A DNA stretch of 64,000 nt from Phalacrocorax aristotelis (GCF_949628215.1 NC_134276.1:102117799-102181798), one strand, 5' to 3'; positions 13,601-30,262 are shown, counted from the first letter of the stretch. Translations and numbers: made by a program. The notes: a model not told the origin generated them from the letters alone.

Positions 13601-15559
13601 AATAATTATTTAATATTTGGTCGCGTGTCACAATTATGTTTACCTTTGAGATAGTTTCTTAAATGGGAAAAAGTTCCTGTTGCTCCTAATGATGACTTGT
13701 GGTCTTGCTCTCCACACCACAGTTGTCTAAAAGTGCTCCGTTCAGCACATTCAGTGGAGTTTAGCTGTGTTTAGCTAAGTTTCTAAAAAGTTTTTGATGT
13801 GTCAATGTTTCATTGGTTCATAACTGCTAGCAGGGAACAATAATTTAACATGGCATTTCTGAGCAGACAGGCTAGTCGCAGAGTGTAGTTTAAAAAGAGG
13901 TTATAGCAAGCTTGACTTTTCAAGCTGTTCAGAAATGCCTAGTATATTAAAGGTTAATTTTTAAGATGTTTAATACCGAAAGTGAAACAAAACTGGTTTT
14001 TGTACAAAACACCACACATTTCCTGTTCCAAAAAGAAATCTTCCTCAGCCTGGCAGCACAACAGCTGTTTGTTGGTTAATACTGGGAATTAATTTATTTC
14101 TTCCACACTGGCACATTTTGCAACATTTGACATGTGTTGACACTTCTTTTCTATACTGGATTACAATTTTCCTTCAACGCTGTCATTCCCTACTCCACCC
14201 ATTCTGGTAGCACCCACCTGCACACAAACCAGAAATTGTGATCGGGATGTAGGTACCCAAAATTTGGGGTCGCAGCACGTGTTTCCGAGCAGCCTGGTTG
14301 TCTTGGGTCCTCCACAGGAATTGTTCCAGGAGAAGTGGTAGGGAGAGACACAGGAGTTGGGACATTGGCACGTTCCCCCCAGCTCTCCTCCAGGCATTGC
14401 TGCCCTGATGGGTGGCACAGGTGTATCCTCCCTGTTCAGGGCAGACCCCTCCCTGACCACCTCTCCATGAGTGTGTGTCTGGAGCATTGCTGGCATGTTC
14501 AAAGTCCCACACCTGCTTATTCAGGGGTCTCATTTTTGGCACCTTGCTTTGGAAGGACTACCAAGGGGCTTCACCCCGCCAACAGATTCTCTGTGCGTTG
14601 ATTTGCTGAGCTTCTGTTTGGCATCTTCAGTAGCACTAAAGAGAGAAGCACTTTTAACTTCAAAGTTTCTGCCGCCTGTATCTTTTGCCCTTCAGATTTA
14701 GATCTAGCCTGCTCTGAAATCAGTCAGTATAGCATTTAAATATGTCCAGCAGAGCGAATATGCAAGCTAAGCTGGGCCTAGTGCATGTCTTCAGCCCTCC
14801 TGCTCCCACAACTGTGGAGAAGGGTTGAACAAGGAGGGAAGTCTTTACCCTCCTTTTAATCCTTCTTTCTCTGGCTGCACTGCTCTGGCCTCTCAGATTC
14901 AGAGTGGAGTCAGGGGAGACGTCCTGCTGCCTCCCATCAGTGCCATAGGTTGGGTGGAATTGGTGATGGCCGCAGCACGGCAGGATGCTGCATTCCTCGG
15001 CTACACAGCAAGTGCCAAGGGATTTCGTAAAGGAAGCAAAGCGTTTCTTAAATGGTATTTTACATGTATTTCTGGACTGAATGCTCCTGACAACCCAGTG
15101 AGTTGGGGCTTTCAGCACATACTTCTGGGCTTGACTCATTTTCCATTTTGGTTTTGCAGATCTCCTCAAAACCAGCTTGACAGTTTAGAGGAGCAGATCA
15201 TTTAACAGAGTTTTCAACAAGTCCATTTTGGTTTAGTACTAAAAAGAGAAACAGTTTCTTAGTTACCTCCTTTTTTAAAAAAATCCATGCATCGTTCTAA
15301 GTCAAACTGACTTTATGAATATACGTTCACATGAAGAAGACCTTACTTCACCTTGTAAATCAAAGCTGCACTCTGGAGAGAGGTTTCATACCACTGGGCT
15401 CAGTATCGTTTTTCTCAAGGTGACCTCAGTTGTTAAAGTATGAAGGTTGCATTTGATATGTCACTTACTTTCTCTAGGTCAATAAAATGAACCAGTGGGT
15501 CTTTAGATCATCAGAGATCTGCTTATTACCAAGAGTTGTTTTAATCCTGATTTGTGTTG

Positions 15560-15850
15560 GAATTTAAAAGAATCCAAGCAGATTTAATTTGCCATCCTGA
15601 ATAAGAGTTTGGAGGGTGATACTGCGCTGCGTGTGCAGAGTGCCCCGGATGAATTCTACTTTATTAGTTTATAGGCTTTCTTCTGAGCACTTGGGATGAG
15701 ACCATGAAAGTGTAAATGGCTGTTATCTTCAAAGGCCTCTTTTATACTGACAAAACTCCACCTTACCACTTGTATTAATAATCTATTGCAATCCTAATTA
15801 GTCCACATCAAGGTCAGTGTTTTGTGGTGGATAAAATGACTGTAAGCTCC
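15560..15850. promoter_or_regulatory. candidate regulatory block with adjacent RUNX and GATA motifs
   Basis: TGTGGT (15823-15828, RUNX core) is followed after one base by GATAA (15830-15834, GATA core). CTAATTAG lies about 25 bases upstream. RUNX and GATA factors co-bind many haematopoietic enhancers, and RUNX1 autoregulates through its own loci, so the pairing is noteworthy in a RUNX1 intron. The motifs are short and could be chance. Confidence 0.2.
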
Positions 15851-17089
15851 AGAGAGTAAGCTTTTTCTTCCACTACTTTCATGTTGAAAAAGAGGAGGGA
15901 GCATTGGAAGTGTAAAAGAAGAGATTGATGAGGACGTTTTGTTTATGTGTAGGCTAAAGGACTTTCATATGGAGTGATCAGTTCACATCATCAGGAGCAA
16001 CCTGTAAGATACCTGAGGCCACATTGTAGTCATTCCTTTATCACCGTTCCTCCCAGAAGATTGCAGAGACTTCCTTGTTCAACTCTGCTCCTTTTTTCAT
16101 GGCATTGTTTTTCCAGTGGAAATAATCCATCCAAGGAACTCTCAGGCTCATATTTAATTGTCTTGAAATGTAGACAGAAAGCTAGGAAATATTTCACTGT
16201 GACGTGAGCGCATGACTGCCTTTTTGAGGCAGTCCCAAAGGCAGAGTCCCATTCAGGCAATGGCTCTGGGGCCAGGCACCAGGGTATCAGCAATCCCCCC
16301 CCCAGGACCAGCAGGGTCAGGTCCAGCCCACAGGCACCAGGGTATTGCCCCAGAGAGAAAGGTGCAGATAATCCTGCATCTGCAAATAGTGACTCAATGT
16401 GACTTCCAGGTCCTGGCCCAGGAGGTATCTCTCCACTTCGTTTGCTCTTGCTCCACCCCTTGAAAGAGAAACTTTGGAGGTGTAACCAGGCTGGGATTCA
16501 TTTCACTTAACTTTAGACATCTGTGTTTTGTGTGTCTCCATCCGACACGGTCATCTGCTATCTTTGTGATCGGGCAGAGAAACAGCTGTTCATCGGGTGT
16601 GATCCACCCACCTGGCTTGGCTTAGATGTTTCCCTTAGGATGAAATGACTTGCACCCCACAAGTGTCTGTTTTACCCTGTTGGCAATAAAGGCTAGAGTC
16701 TAGACAAGTAGCTCAGAGGTAGACACCTACATTGTAGATCTCTCAGGTGGGATGAATCCTCCCCCAAGAGCCAGGACACCAGGAGACAGCATTACACTTT
16801 GTACACGATTAGCACCCTAGTTCTGTGTCTGTGTTTCCAGGGCATGATATACCTGCCCAAGGCAGGCTGAAAGCAGCTGCTTTCACCAGCATCAAAGTAG
16901 TGAGATGGGCTAACTGATCTGCTTCTCAGTGAGCATTGTATGCCACCTGAGCCCTACGCTTCAGGTAGACTGCTTTCAAGGTGTGAGCTAGCTAGGACAA
17001 AGTGGATACATCTCCCCCAAGCTGTTTTTACTAGTGAACTTTTCCTGCCGGGGTGACATCAGGTGATTTGCATGTGCTGTGACTCAGCC

Positions 17090-17245
17090 AAGTGCTGAGC
17101 TCTGTGCCCTGAGTGCTCTGCTGAACTGGAGCCTTGCTTTCTGTGTGCATCAGTTCTCCGTCTGCTAAACTGAGGATCACAATAACACCCTTCTTCAGGG
17201 GGAAGTGTGAGGATCAAGGAATTGATTAGCTGGGAGGCAATCACG
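17090..17245 (+). mobile_element. MIR/CORE-SINE-like relic
   Basis: The stretch resembles the 3' half of MIR: a 'cagttctccgtctgctaaactgaggat' type segment, then 'aataacaccc' and 'gtgtgaggatcaaggaattgatt'. These match, with decay, the usual 'cagtttcctcatctgtaaaatgggga ... gttgtgaggattaaatgagtta' order. It is an old element with no coding capacity. Confidence 0.5.
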
Positions 17246-17613
17246 TACTAGTGTGGTTCAGGGAAAGGCGAAGAGGAGAGCAGTAGCTGGGACCTAGAGC
17301 AGCAGAGGGGAGAAGCTGGGGAAGGAACAGGTGGGACAGGAACAGATGTGCTCTGTTGTCCTGCAAGGTTTGCCCCTGACCTGCTGCCACAGTCCCCATG
17401 CGATCCCCCTCCAGACTCCTAGAGGTGTGATTTCTAGGTGTGGATTTACTGAGATGGATAAGGGAGCGGTAACTCCCCCAACAGGTCCCACCCCCTAGTC
17501 CCTGTGCAGGTCACCACAGATGATACGCCCTCCCGGCAGCAGCAAAACAACCTGCTCTCTCCCTAGCACCTATGAAGCCAGAGGAAACCGCAGTGCCATA
17601 CAGCAAGTAGACA

Positions 17614-17664
17614 GGTGTGTATGTGTGTACCTGTACGTATGTGCATGTACACACGTGTATGTGC
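17614..17664 (+). repeat. imperfect TG/TA/CA-rich microsatellite
   Basis: About 50 bases of alternating purine-pyrimidine sequence (gtgtgtatgtgtgtac ... acacgtgtatgtg). It is a decayed TG repeat able to form Z-DNA-like structures. Confidence 0.8.
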
Positions 17665-20539
17665 TTGCGGCGGCATCCTTCTGCCTGTGCCACGGGGCTC
17701 TCTCCTGCATCGCGCCATCTCCCAGGCTGGGCACAATGGGACAAAGGGTGAAGCCTGCTCACCGCCGACATCCGTGTGGTATCTGTCTCTGATTTCCTCA
17801 CTGTTTCATTTTGTGCTTTAGCAGTATGCTTAGAGATAGGGGAGAACACTGCAGCAGCATTGAGTCTGGCAGCGTGTCTCCTCCAGGGGAGCCAAAAGGG
17901 TGGAAGGTCAAGGTTGAATTCATTTACTTCATTCCTTGTTGACGTGGGGAGGGAGGGAAGAGGAGGACGGGTGGTGGAATGGAGTCTCCCTCTTGAACAA
18001 ATAACTGCAGCTCTCCAGGGTGACTCATACCTCCGAAGACAAAGAACAATGCATCCTTAATTTGCAAAACTCAGCTTTCCAACTTCTGCATGTCACTGGC
18101 ACCCAGAGACTTTGCAGTTTGCCCATAATGCCATGATGTTCTTCAAAGCAGCAGTGACGCCAGCCCAGAAGGAGTGTGCTTACTCAGGAGGAGAGATGGT
18201 TTATATTTCATTTGAGCAGCTTATGTACTAACTTGCTAGGGCAGCATATATGTTGATTGTGAAATCAGAGTTTTCACAGTTCGGTATTTGGAGTTGTCTG
18301 CACTTCCTGATTCTGGCATCAAGTTAGCAATGAGACCTGAGAGTTTTCTGAGGGGACCCCCACCCTGACCGCCACCCCACAGCCAGCTGCCATTACTAAA
18401 ATGCTACTTGTTTCTTTACGGCTCATTGTACATATACGATGCTGCTAGTCTAGACAGCTTGTTCAGGCAGCTTTAAACCTGAAGGAATACACACTTCTCC
18501 TCCTTCTATCCCCAGAATGTACCCAGCTAGAACAGGTGCTTTCTCCTGCTGCCTTTGGTATGATCTCCATGTATCTTACTATCATTGGAGCACTGACTTT
18601 CTTGACATGGGCATGAAGAGAATTGAGGAAATTCAAACAAACCATTAGGATGCACTCATTTGTTTTCTTCCCTTCCCTGCCATCTATTTCTAAAGAGAAG
18701 CTAGCAAAAAAATCTTCATGTAAGACTTCCAATCTTTCACTACAATCAGCACTGGAGGACTGATATCCTTAATGGTGCTGACAGATTTGCATAATTTTTG
18801 TCCTCAAGACCCTTTCTAGCTCAGCTCTGAAAAGAAATGACCTAAAAAAGAAGATGAGTTGGGGGTAGATGATGAACAGAAACTGAATGCAAAGTACTGA
18901 ATTAACAGTAGAACTGGTGCTCTGCACGCCAGCACCTAATCACACCACTCTTTTATCTGTGGTTTTCCATGGTCTTGTTCACTATATGCTCGATCCTTCT
19001 CAGTGGCTGGTACCCTCGTGTATGTCCATGCAGCACCTAGCATGCTTTGAGAAGTTCTGCATCAACACTAAGCACCACAGCTAGAACAGACTCAGCAACT
19101 GTTTTTTGAAAGGTTTCTGCTTAAGGCTGATATCTTTCTTCTTTATTCTCAGGAGTGTGATGCCTCAGTGTGGAGAAACTCCCTCATTCTCCTATCCCAC
19201 AGGAGGTTTTTTAGGGGCTCGAATGCCTCTAGAACTTCTCTAGCCTTTGCAATACCCCACAAAACCACAGTAATATTGAAATAAAATGAAAGAAAACATT
19301 GAGGCAGGAGGTCACTGCCAAAGATCTCTCTTCCAGAGAATAGCTGGGGATTTGGGTGGCTCTTCCATCCCAACCCCCAACTCAAAAATTTCCAGACATG
19401 CAACAGATCTGTCACTGTCGTTCTCAACCAGAATAAGTCCTGTCACCTGTTAGCAATCTAAAAGGGGCTTTTCAAGGCCACAAAGAGGAGTGAATGCTCA
19501 TCTCCTATAAATTTCCAGTGGAAATTAGAAGGCTTTGAAAAACTTTCCCCGGGGCCAAATCAGAGCTTGCACCCACCTCTGTGAAACGTGCAGGTCTCCC
19601 AGCTGTTGCGCTGGGAGGTGGCCCTGTGGTGTGACAGTGGTTTCCACAGCCTGGCACACAGAGGGAAACCACCCTGCAGGGTGAAGTAGCTGCTGGTGGA
19701 ATTTTACAGTTTGCTCTGTAATTTTCCAGTTCCTCATGTTCCAGCACCGAGAGGTATGAGAATACCAGCCTTGTGCGGCTGCTCCCGCTGCTGCTGCTGC
19801 CGCTGCCAGTGATGAACTTGTCCTTTGGAAAGTCCCCCTTATTTAAGCTACTGACTAATTTTTTCAGCTGTGGGAGATGACACACCTTTTCACAGTGCTG
19901 CATTAGGCTGAGGATTTGCTGGGTCCTGAGTGAAGGAGGGAGATTGAGTCATTTCGGATGCTGTGCTTCAGAGAGAGACTAGGTCAGACTCATGCAGGAC
20001 TGTATCACCATCCTTTGTGTTGCTTGCACCTGCAACTGGAGTTTCTGGAGCTAGCGGGGAATGAGAGAAAGCAAGCAGGAAGAAGAGGCAGAGACAGGCA
20101 CTTAAGAGATGTTGGTAAAGGGGGGAAGGAGGGACGGCTGAATTGAAGTTTTTAGGCAAGCGGCATCTTTCTCCTAAGCACAAAACTACGAGGAGTATTT
20201 CTGTGCTCATAGTCCATTTCCTCTATTAAGCAAGACACCTCTCTGAATGAACAAGTCTAATCAAGACCATTCCTGCCTTACACTCAAAGGAAGGGAAAGT
20301 CACACTATAAAAACTGTTTCCCTTTGGAAAGATTAGCAAATCAGACTGGCGGGGGGGTGGGGATGGACAAATCCCAGACTCAGAAAAGCCTTTCAAAGCA
20401 GTTAAGGATCCGACTCTCTCCTTGTCTGCCTCTGAGTTTGACACCAGTAAACTAATCCCAGCTTTCATTCACCCCATGTCTTCTGCCAGTTGCTGCCTTT
20501 AAAGTGCTTGCCAGGATGGTGGAGGAATTGCAAAGCTCG

Positions 20540-21085
20540 ATGTTATGCGACTTTTAGGGTTTGTTGCGTATGGCTGACAGAAATTTTTGCAACTTGAGAA
20601 AAGTGTCTGGCAACAGCAGCAGCTATTTCGCAATTCATCTCCAGTTCGCTATGCCGAGGATGGGGGATTTTCATCGACATAGATAGTGGTTAATTAGCGG
20701 CTCGGAGCTCGGAGCTGGGTCTTGTGGCTCACCTGACCCTGGCTTGGGAAAATCACTTGTACTTTGTCCAGGTAATTATATTTTCAAGCAGGCAGGTGTC
20801 ATTTCTGAGGCAGATGGGCAAGGGAGGAGAGAGGAGGCGCAGGCAGTCCACGTGCAAGTGCAGCCCGGCAGGAAGGGGAAGGTGGAAAGGCGGGCAGCCT
20901 GGCTGAGTCAAAGGCATACCTGCTCCCTCCCAGGCTGCTGCCGGCTCCGCCGCCATCCTGCCTTGCGCCGCGGCCTACTGACTCACATCCTGCTGCTCCT
21001 TTCTGAAGCTTCCAGGAACGTGCTGTATCATACTAAGATTTGGCTACGCAGCACCTCTTGGCTAGGAGCTGGCAGCAACGTCTGA
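20540..21085. promoter_or_regulatory. candidate intronic enhancer with two AP-1 sites and an E-box
   Basis: A moderately GC-rich unique block contains CACGTG (20849-20854), TGAGTCA (20904-20910) and TGACTCA (20979-20985). The two perfect AP-1 sites lie 75 bases apart. The left part is an unusual run including 'ttttcatcgacatagatagtggttaattagcggc'. The density of perfect consensus sites and the absence of repeats suggest a regulatory element of the host gene. Function is inferred. Confidence 0.3.
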
Positions 21086-21959
21086 CCTGCAATGACACAC
21101 GGAAAACCGTCTCCCTCCACGATCCAAGGGCATAAAACAGATTCAGAGTTGTGCGGGATCCAGCCGGCACAAGCCATGCTCATCCACATAAGCATTTTTC
21201 CTTTTGGCTCATAGGTGCAGTAGGACCTGTTATCTGATTTGAATTCAAAGCTTAAAGCTTTTAATATGGCTAAAATAATTATTTTCTGATCAGAATATAA
21301 AATCTTGGGGGGGTTTCTTTTAGGCAGCCTAGTATGGATTGTTATATTGGTAATATATAGAAATGATGAGGTGATAGACATTTTTCGTCTCATCTCAATT
21401 GCCTTCCTGAGCCGGTACTATGACTCACCGCAGCCCCACAGAAACTTGCTGATTTATACCTCCTGAGTGCCTGACAGCACCACAGCTTTTTCTTTTGGAG
21501 GGAGAGGGGATTTTAAAGTGTGTGCCCCCTCTGAAAAAGAATCACACAGAAACAGCATCCCAGGACTTCGTATTTATTATGTCCCAGTGATTTGCGTATC
21601 CTCTATGCTCAGGATCAGTTTTACAGGCAAAAGGATGTTCTGTGCGAGCTCAGGAGATACGTTGTGGTTTTGCCTGAGGTCTTGACTCATTTGTCTTGTG
21701 CTCTGAGCGTGAAGGGAGTTCTCTTTTTGTACTTGACTATCAGTTACGGCTCTGGAAGCCAAAATATGCCTTGTGTCCCACTAGGACAACTCCATTGCCT
21801 GGCAGGTGTTTGTTCGCCCTGCTTGGCCATGCCGGTTCTGCTGAGCAAGGGTATCTTTGGGTCAGAGAATACTCATCTCTCCTGTGCACCCGTGCTCTCG
21901 GATACCCACAGGGTCCGGAGCTGCTCCAAAGAGAGATGCTACTTCTGTGCAGTGACTGT

Positions 21960-22225
21960 GCAGAGCCGGGCTGCACTTAGACAGCACTGGCGGCGTCCCG
22001 GGGTGGGAATGACTAAGAGGTGTTGCAAAGGTCGTACGAAGGGCTGTGGCGGCTCCGGGAAGATCCATGCTCAAGCTGGTTATTTTGCAGCGGGTCTCGA
22101 AGGCAGCCTGGCCCCGCCGCGCCGCCCCGGCCGCCAGCTGCAAGGTCTCCGCTGCCACCTACCGATGCACGGCTGCCGCCGCCTGCTTCGGGTTAGGCTT
22201 TTGATTCCTCCACGGCGAAAATGGC
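21960..22225. promoter_or_regulatory. small intronic CpG islet
   Basis: The sequence turns abruptly GC- and CpG-rich, with about eight CpGs in the 60 bases from 22081. It is flanked by AT-rich DNA on both sides. A 215-codon open frame crosses it on the + strand (21592-22239), but its product is unlike any protein I know, and GC-rich DNA lacks stops by composition. It may be an internal promoter or a Polycomb/CpG-bound regulatory element in the RUNX1 intron. Confidence 0.4.
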
Positions 22226-22289
22226 TGGAAAAATGCTAAATACTGGGACCACAGGGAGCATCATGAAAGGGAGAGACCGGCTTTGGTTT

Positions 22290-22620
22290 TTTTTTCTCTG
22301 TTTTCGCCGAGCCTCTAGCCAAAGCTTGTTTCATTAAACTATTAAGCATTATGCAACATTTGTACAGCTTAATTACAACTTTTTAAAACAAGCCGAACGC
22401 AACCTTTTCGTGGCAATAAAACATGACGAGGCACGAAAGATGGTTCAATACTTTCTGCTTAATAGCTTGTTAGGCAGGAGGCTAGAGGCCGAGAGCTCGT
22501 GACTACACAGCAAGGTGTGAATTATTGCACCATAATTCTCGCCCTGGAGTGTTTTATTGCAATTAATAACTGTTTTCATGTTTTAAATACATTTTCTCAC
22601 ACCATAAAAAGCAGAAATGG
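22290..22620. promoter_or_regulatory. candidate conserved AT-rich intronic element
   Basis: This block lies directly beside the CpG islet. It contains homeobox-like cores (TTAATTAC, AATTATTGCACCATAATT, GCAATTAATAAC) and no repeats. The CpG-rich block next to an AT-rich, TAAT-dense block is typical of developmental enhancers. No coding signal is seen. Confidence 0.25.
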
Positions 22621-25547
22621 AAAGTACTTGCTAATGGGAGAAATACCAGGAGGACTGGGCACAGATCATCAACTGGAGCAACCTCCTTGGGTTTCGTGCT
22701 ATTTTGATCTGCTTTTAAATGATTTTGGAACCCTGTTTGGCTTTAAAACTGTGTGGGCCCAAAGCCCTGTTATTTCCCTTTGTTGAAGTAGCTCTCCCTG
22801 CAAATCTCTTCACAGATATTCTGAGTTGGGAAGCAACTCTGATTTATTTGCAGCATATTTTCACCAAATTAACTTCAGCCACACATTCAGTTCCCCACAC
22901 CAAGCTACTAACTTATGAGATATGCACCTCTTTATTTTGAAAGCAGAAAAGAGATGGATTCTGAAAGAGTTTGTTACCTTTTTGTGTAGCCTAGTCCTGT
23001 GGCAAATTTGAACCCATTCCAGTTTAATTTCGGGTAACCTGAAAGCTGAAGAAAAGCAGATATCACAAAAATAAAATGTTATTTGAGGGCCCTGATCCAG
23101 ATCCTACTGAAGCTGCTGGAAATGCAAACCTTGCCTTTACTGGGAGCCGAGTCTGCCTCTTGATACTGAAATGGTGCCATAAAAATGCTATTACAGTGAT
23201 GCTTTTCTCCACGTGTTATTAAAAAACTGTGAAGGTGATGCCTCGGGTTAGTCAGCACAACCAGCTTTATTATGTGTATATAATATAATGCGCTATATTA
23301 ACATCACTGAATGGATTGCAACTTGTTAACCAGTCTGATGTCAAAAAGCCAATCTTTAGAAGCAAATACAGGCACTGGGAATACAGGTACCAAGACAGAA
23401 AATTGATTGGTAGTTTGAACTTTCACTTACAAAAGACCTAATGGGATGAGGAGATTAATAATGGGGGTCTCTCGGGCTGTCTGTCACTGTTTCTACTATC
23501 CCAGAGGTCAGTAATACCAGCAAATGGATGAGGCAGGTCAGATACGTTGGTAGTCTCTTTCTGGATGTTACTAGACACGTGCTTGGTCCCTTATCCGGTT
23601 TCTAGTCAGGACACAGCACAAAGCTAATTCTAGTAGCACCAAAAGAAGGAAAACAGATTTCAGTTTAGTCTTGCTAGCGTTTAGTAAATCCGTGACAAGG
23701 TCTTGCTTCCTCTTTTGCTGCTGCAGCAGCTGCTGCAGCTTTTTCTGCATCTTCTTACTGTTGTTCATTTGTTTATTGCACTTGGCGTTGGTTTATAGAC
23801 CAGGATCCCATGAGTGCTGGCCAAGGTACAGGACAAAACCATGTCTCTTGTCCTGACATGCCAGCAATGTAAGAAACAGGAGAAAAGTGGCAGACAGAGC
23901 TGCCCCACCATGCAATGACAGTTTGCAGTAGGAGAAAAGACAGCACATTCTCTCCTTTCAGCCTGAAAAACAAGGATGGGTGACAGCACCCCCTTCACAC
24001 ATATCCAGATCTCTCTGAAGGCAGACTTTTCCCCTCTTCTCTGCAGTGCTAAGACCTAAGGACAGAGCACCTGAAAACAGGTGATAAAGCATTTCCAGCC
24101 AAAGGGGTTCAGTGGCTTCTGCAGCGATAGTGTTGAACGGAGCCCTTGAGAGAGAGGTGACAGAGCCTCCCCTCTGACGCTGTGGCGTCAGCCTTGGCAG
24201 AGCACATCAAGGGCTCCCCAGGCAGAAGGACTGGCCTGGGGAGTTTCCACCCCTGGGCTGGGATCCCTCCAGCACACATATCATGATTCCAGTACTCAGC
24301 CACATTGCTGAACTGAAATCAATGGGATCGCATGCTGAAATAAGGGAGTAATGATTTAATTAACCCCATTTTAGAACCGAAACACACAGTGTCATACCAT
24401 TACAATGCTTGCTCTGCCAATGATTTCTGGTATTTATCCTAATTCTGTCCCTGGAGACTGAATTCCCTCATCTGTCTCCCTGTCATCTTTAATAAACACT
24501 GACCATACGTTAACAATGAGATGATGTTGCAGTTCAGAGTACGACAGGCTTTGTGCCTATGTCTTTTTGTTTGTTTCTACTGACGTCCATGGAGTCCGAC
24601 TGGATGTTACTTTTAAAACAGCATGAATCAACTGAATTTATTTTTAAGGAAGTCTGCCTGAAAAAAAATTTAAATATCAGTAATATCTGAATTTGAATAT
24701 GTTACTCAGCAGAAAAACCTTTACAAGACTTTAGTTTATTATGCGAGTCACTTCACTAGTTATTTGTTAAAAGCTTGGAGTTTTTTATAAATCTTCCCTT
24801 CTAAACAAATGAAACAAAAAAAATTTAAACCTCATCTCCATAAAGCACAACAAAATAATAATTTCCAGATGAACTTTCTGATGGAAGATCAAAGTCCTTC
24901 ATCTCACACTTGGGAAATTTTCCTTCCATACTGATATCTGTTTTATCTGAATGCAGTTCATCCAACGTTTGCTTTTTTTCAAAAAGGCAATTACCTAGAT
25001 GAAGCTGCAGAAGCATGCTCTCAGAGCTGAAGAAAATAGAAAAGATTTTACTAAGAATAGTAAAAAAATATCTGGGTAGGTAAAGGGGGGGAGGAATCTT
25101 TCTCACTTTGATTTATACAAAAATTAGATGTTTCTATACACTGAAAAATGCCAGCTTCATATGCAAAAAAAAGAAGCAAGCAGAAAAGAGTCGTTTCTGC
25201 ATTGGTGCAACTGGTTTGGACACGCTTTGTGCCATGCATCTCTGATTTCAAACGTCAACCAAACTAGTCGTGTGGCTAGAAAACAATAGGTTAGTGCTTT
25301 TTCCATAAATGTTATAGGCATCTGCGTGTTTTGAGATTTCGCTTCCAAGAAGCAGCAGTTTCTACAGAAAATGGATACTTGTAGGGTGTCTGCATTTTCA
25401 GCTTAGCAATGCCATAGAGTTTGTGTAAGGCTTTCTGTTTCGGAAGTTCAGCCACTCCTAGTAGAGGTATCCATCACTCTGAATTGTATTTCTCTATTTT
25501 AGTATATAAAAAGTAGATGTAGAAAATACCTGTTTATTTCATTAAGC

Positions 25548-25630
25548 CTGGGATTTTCAAAAGATTGAGGAAGTCATAGTCCCCAGTCCTATTCATTCAC
25601 TTAGGAGTCTGCCTTCTGGAGGACACTAGT
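25548..25630. mobile_element. short relic of palindromic 'gattttcaaaag' element
   Basis: A 'gggattttcaaaag ... gaggaagtcatag ... cacttaggagtc' order matches the terminal part of the same old non-autonomous sauropsid element described at 6915-7098. It is strongly decayed. It lies about 0.5 kb upstream of the penultimate RUNX1 exon. Confidence 0.35.
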
Positions 25631-26007
25631 TTCGGTCTCCATCTCTGTCTCTCAAGCATATTTTCATCTTGTTTTCCTCTCTCTACTTACACTCTTGCAC
25701 AGAAACACTCACAGTTCAGTATTTTTGCCTCCTTGATGCCATGCAAGACATGCCGTTTTGGCTAAAAGGGCTGCAAACACACAGCCTAAAATATCAATGC
25801 ATCTCAGCAATGAATAGTCTTTCACCTTGGAAAGCTTAATCTGCTTTTCCCTGACTTCTTTTCCCTGCCCACTGTCAATGTGAAATATCAAAAAGCTTCA
25901 CAAGAAAAAAATCAACTGATCAAACCTCACAGATGCACAAGTAGTATTTCAGAAAGCAATTCAACTAAAGATCTCTTGACAAAGGGGATTATGGAACTGA
26001 AATGTAA

Positions 26008-29626
<3,619 letters not shown>

Positions 29627-30089
29627 ATACATTTTAAGTAGTTATGGGCAAGGACTAATGTGCTTTCCATTTCCCGGTGCCCGTAGGTATCCCATAAACA
29701 CCTGTCTTGCTTATGGGCCCTGCCATGTTCATACATCACTTTGAGAAGGAAACCCTCCAGAAGCCAGCGCTCCCAGGAGCGGTGGTGTGCATTAGCCAGC
29801 CCCTGGCAAAGCGACGTCGCTCCAGCAAAGCATCCCTTGCAGGGGGCTGAGCTTCTGGAAAGGAGGACACCTGAGATGGTGGTCCGGAGGTAGCGAGGTT
29901 AGGTAGAAAAGTCTGTTTCCAGGCCTGTGGCTTTCTAACGTGCCTGGGCTTGAAGGTCTCCACAGCCCTAAAGAGAGTTTTGGTTCACTTCTATTTTTAA
30001 GACTTAAAACCTAAAGAAATCTTAGTGAGTTTACCGCATCTTATGGACATATTAACTGTAAGGAAGTATAGGAAGATTCCCAGAGGGAA

Positions 30090-30097
30090 ACTGTGAA
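30090..30097 (+). promoter_or_regulatory. miR-27 seed-match site (8-mer type)
   Basis: ACTGTGAA lies about 460 bases after the RUNX1 stop. It is the full seed complement of miR-27 (seed UCACAGU plus A opposite position 1). miR-27 regulation of RUNX1 is established in mammals. A second match, ACTGTGA, occurs at 32233-32239. Activity of these particular sites is inferred. Confidence 0.4.
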
Positions 30098-30204
30098 CGC
30101 TTCTGTTTTAGCAATGCTGTGAATGAGAGGTTTTTTATGTTGAACTTCAGTCTTTCCTTTTTTTAAACTATGTTATATATTCCAAAGAATATGGAAATTT
30201 TTTA

Positions 30205-30262
30205 TTGCTGGGGTTTTTTTGTTTTGTTTTGGGTTTGTTGTTTTGGGGTTTTGTTTTTTTTT
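30205..30262 (+). other. G/U-rich tract in RUNX1 3' UTR
   Basis: Nearly 60 bases consist of only T and G, with G-runs of four, three and four bases separated by T-runs. In RNA this would be a GU-rich element of the kind bound by CELF-type proteins, and it might form a G-quadruplex. An open frame crossing it is low-complexity and not coding. Confidence 0.6.

Noticed and set aside
21592..22239. 215-codon + strand open frame in the RUNX1 intron
   Set aside because: Its second half lies in the CpG-rich islet, where stops are rare by composition. The product resembles nothing known and no splice context supports it.
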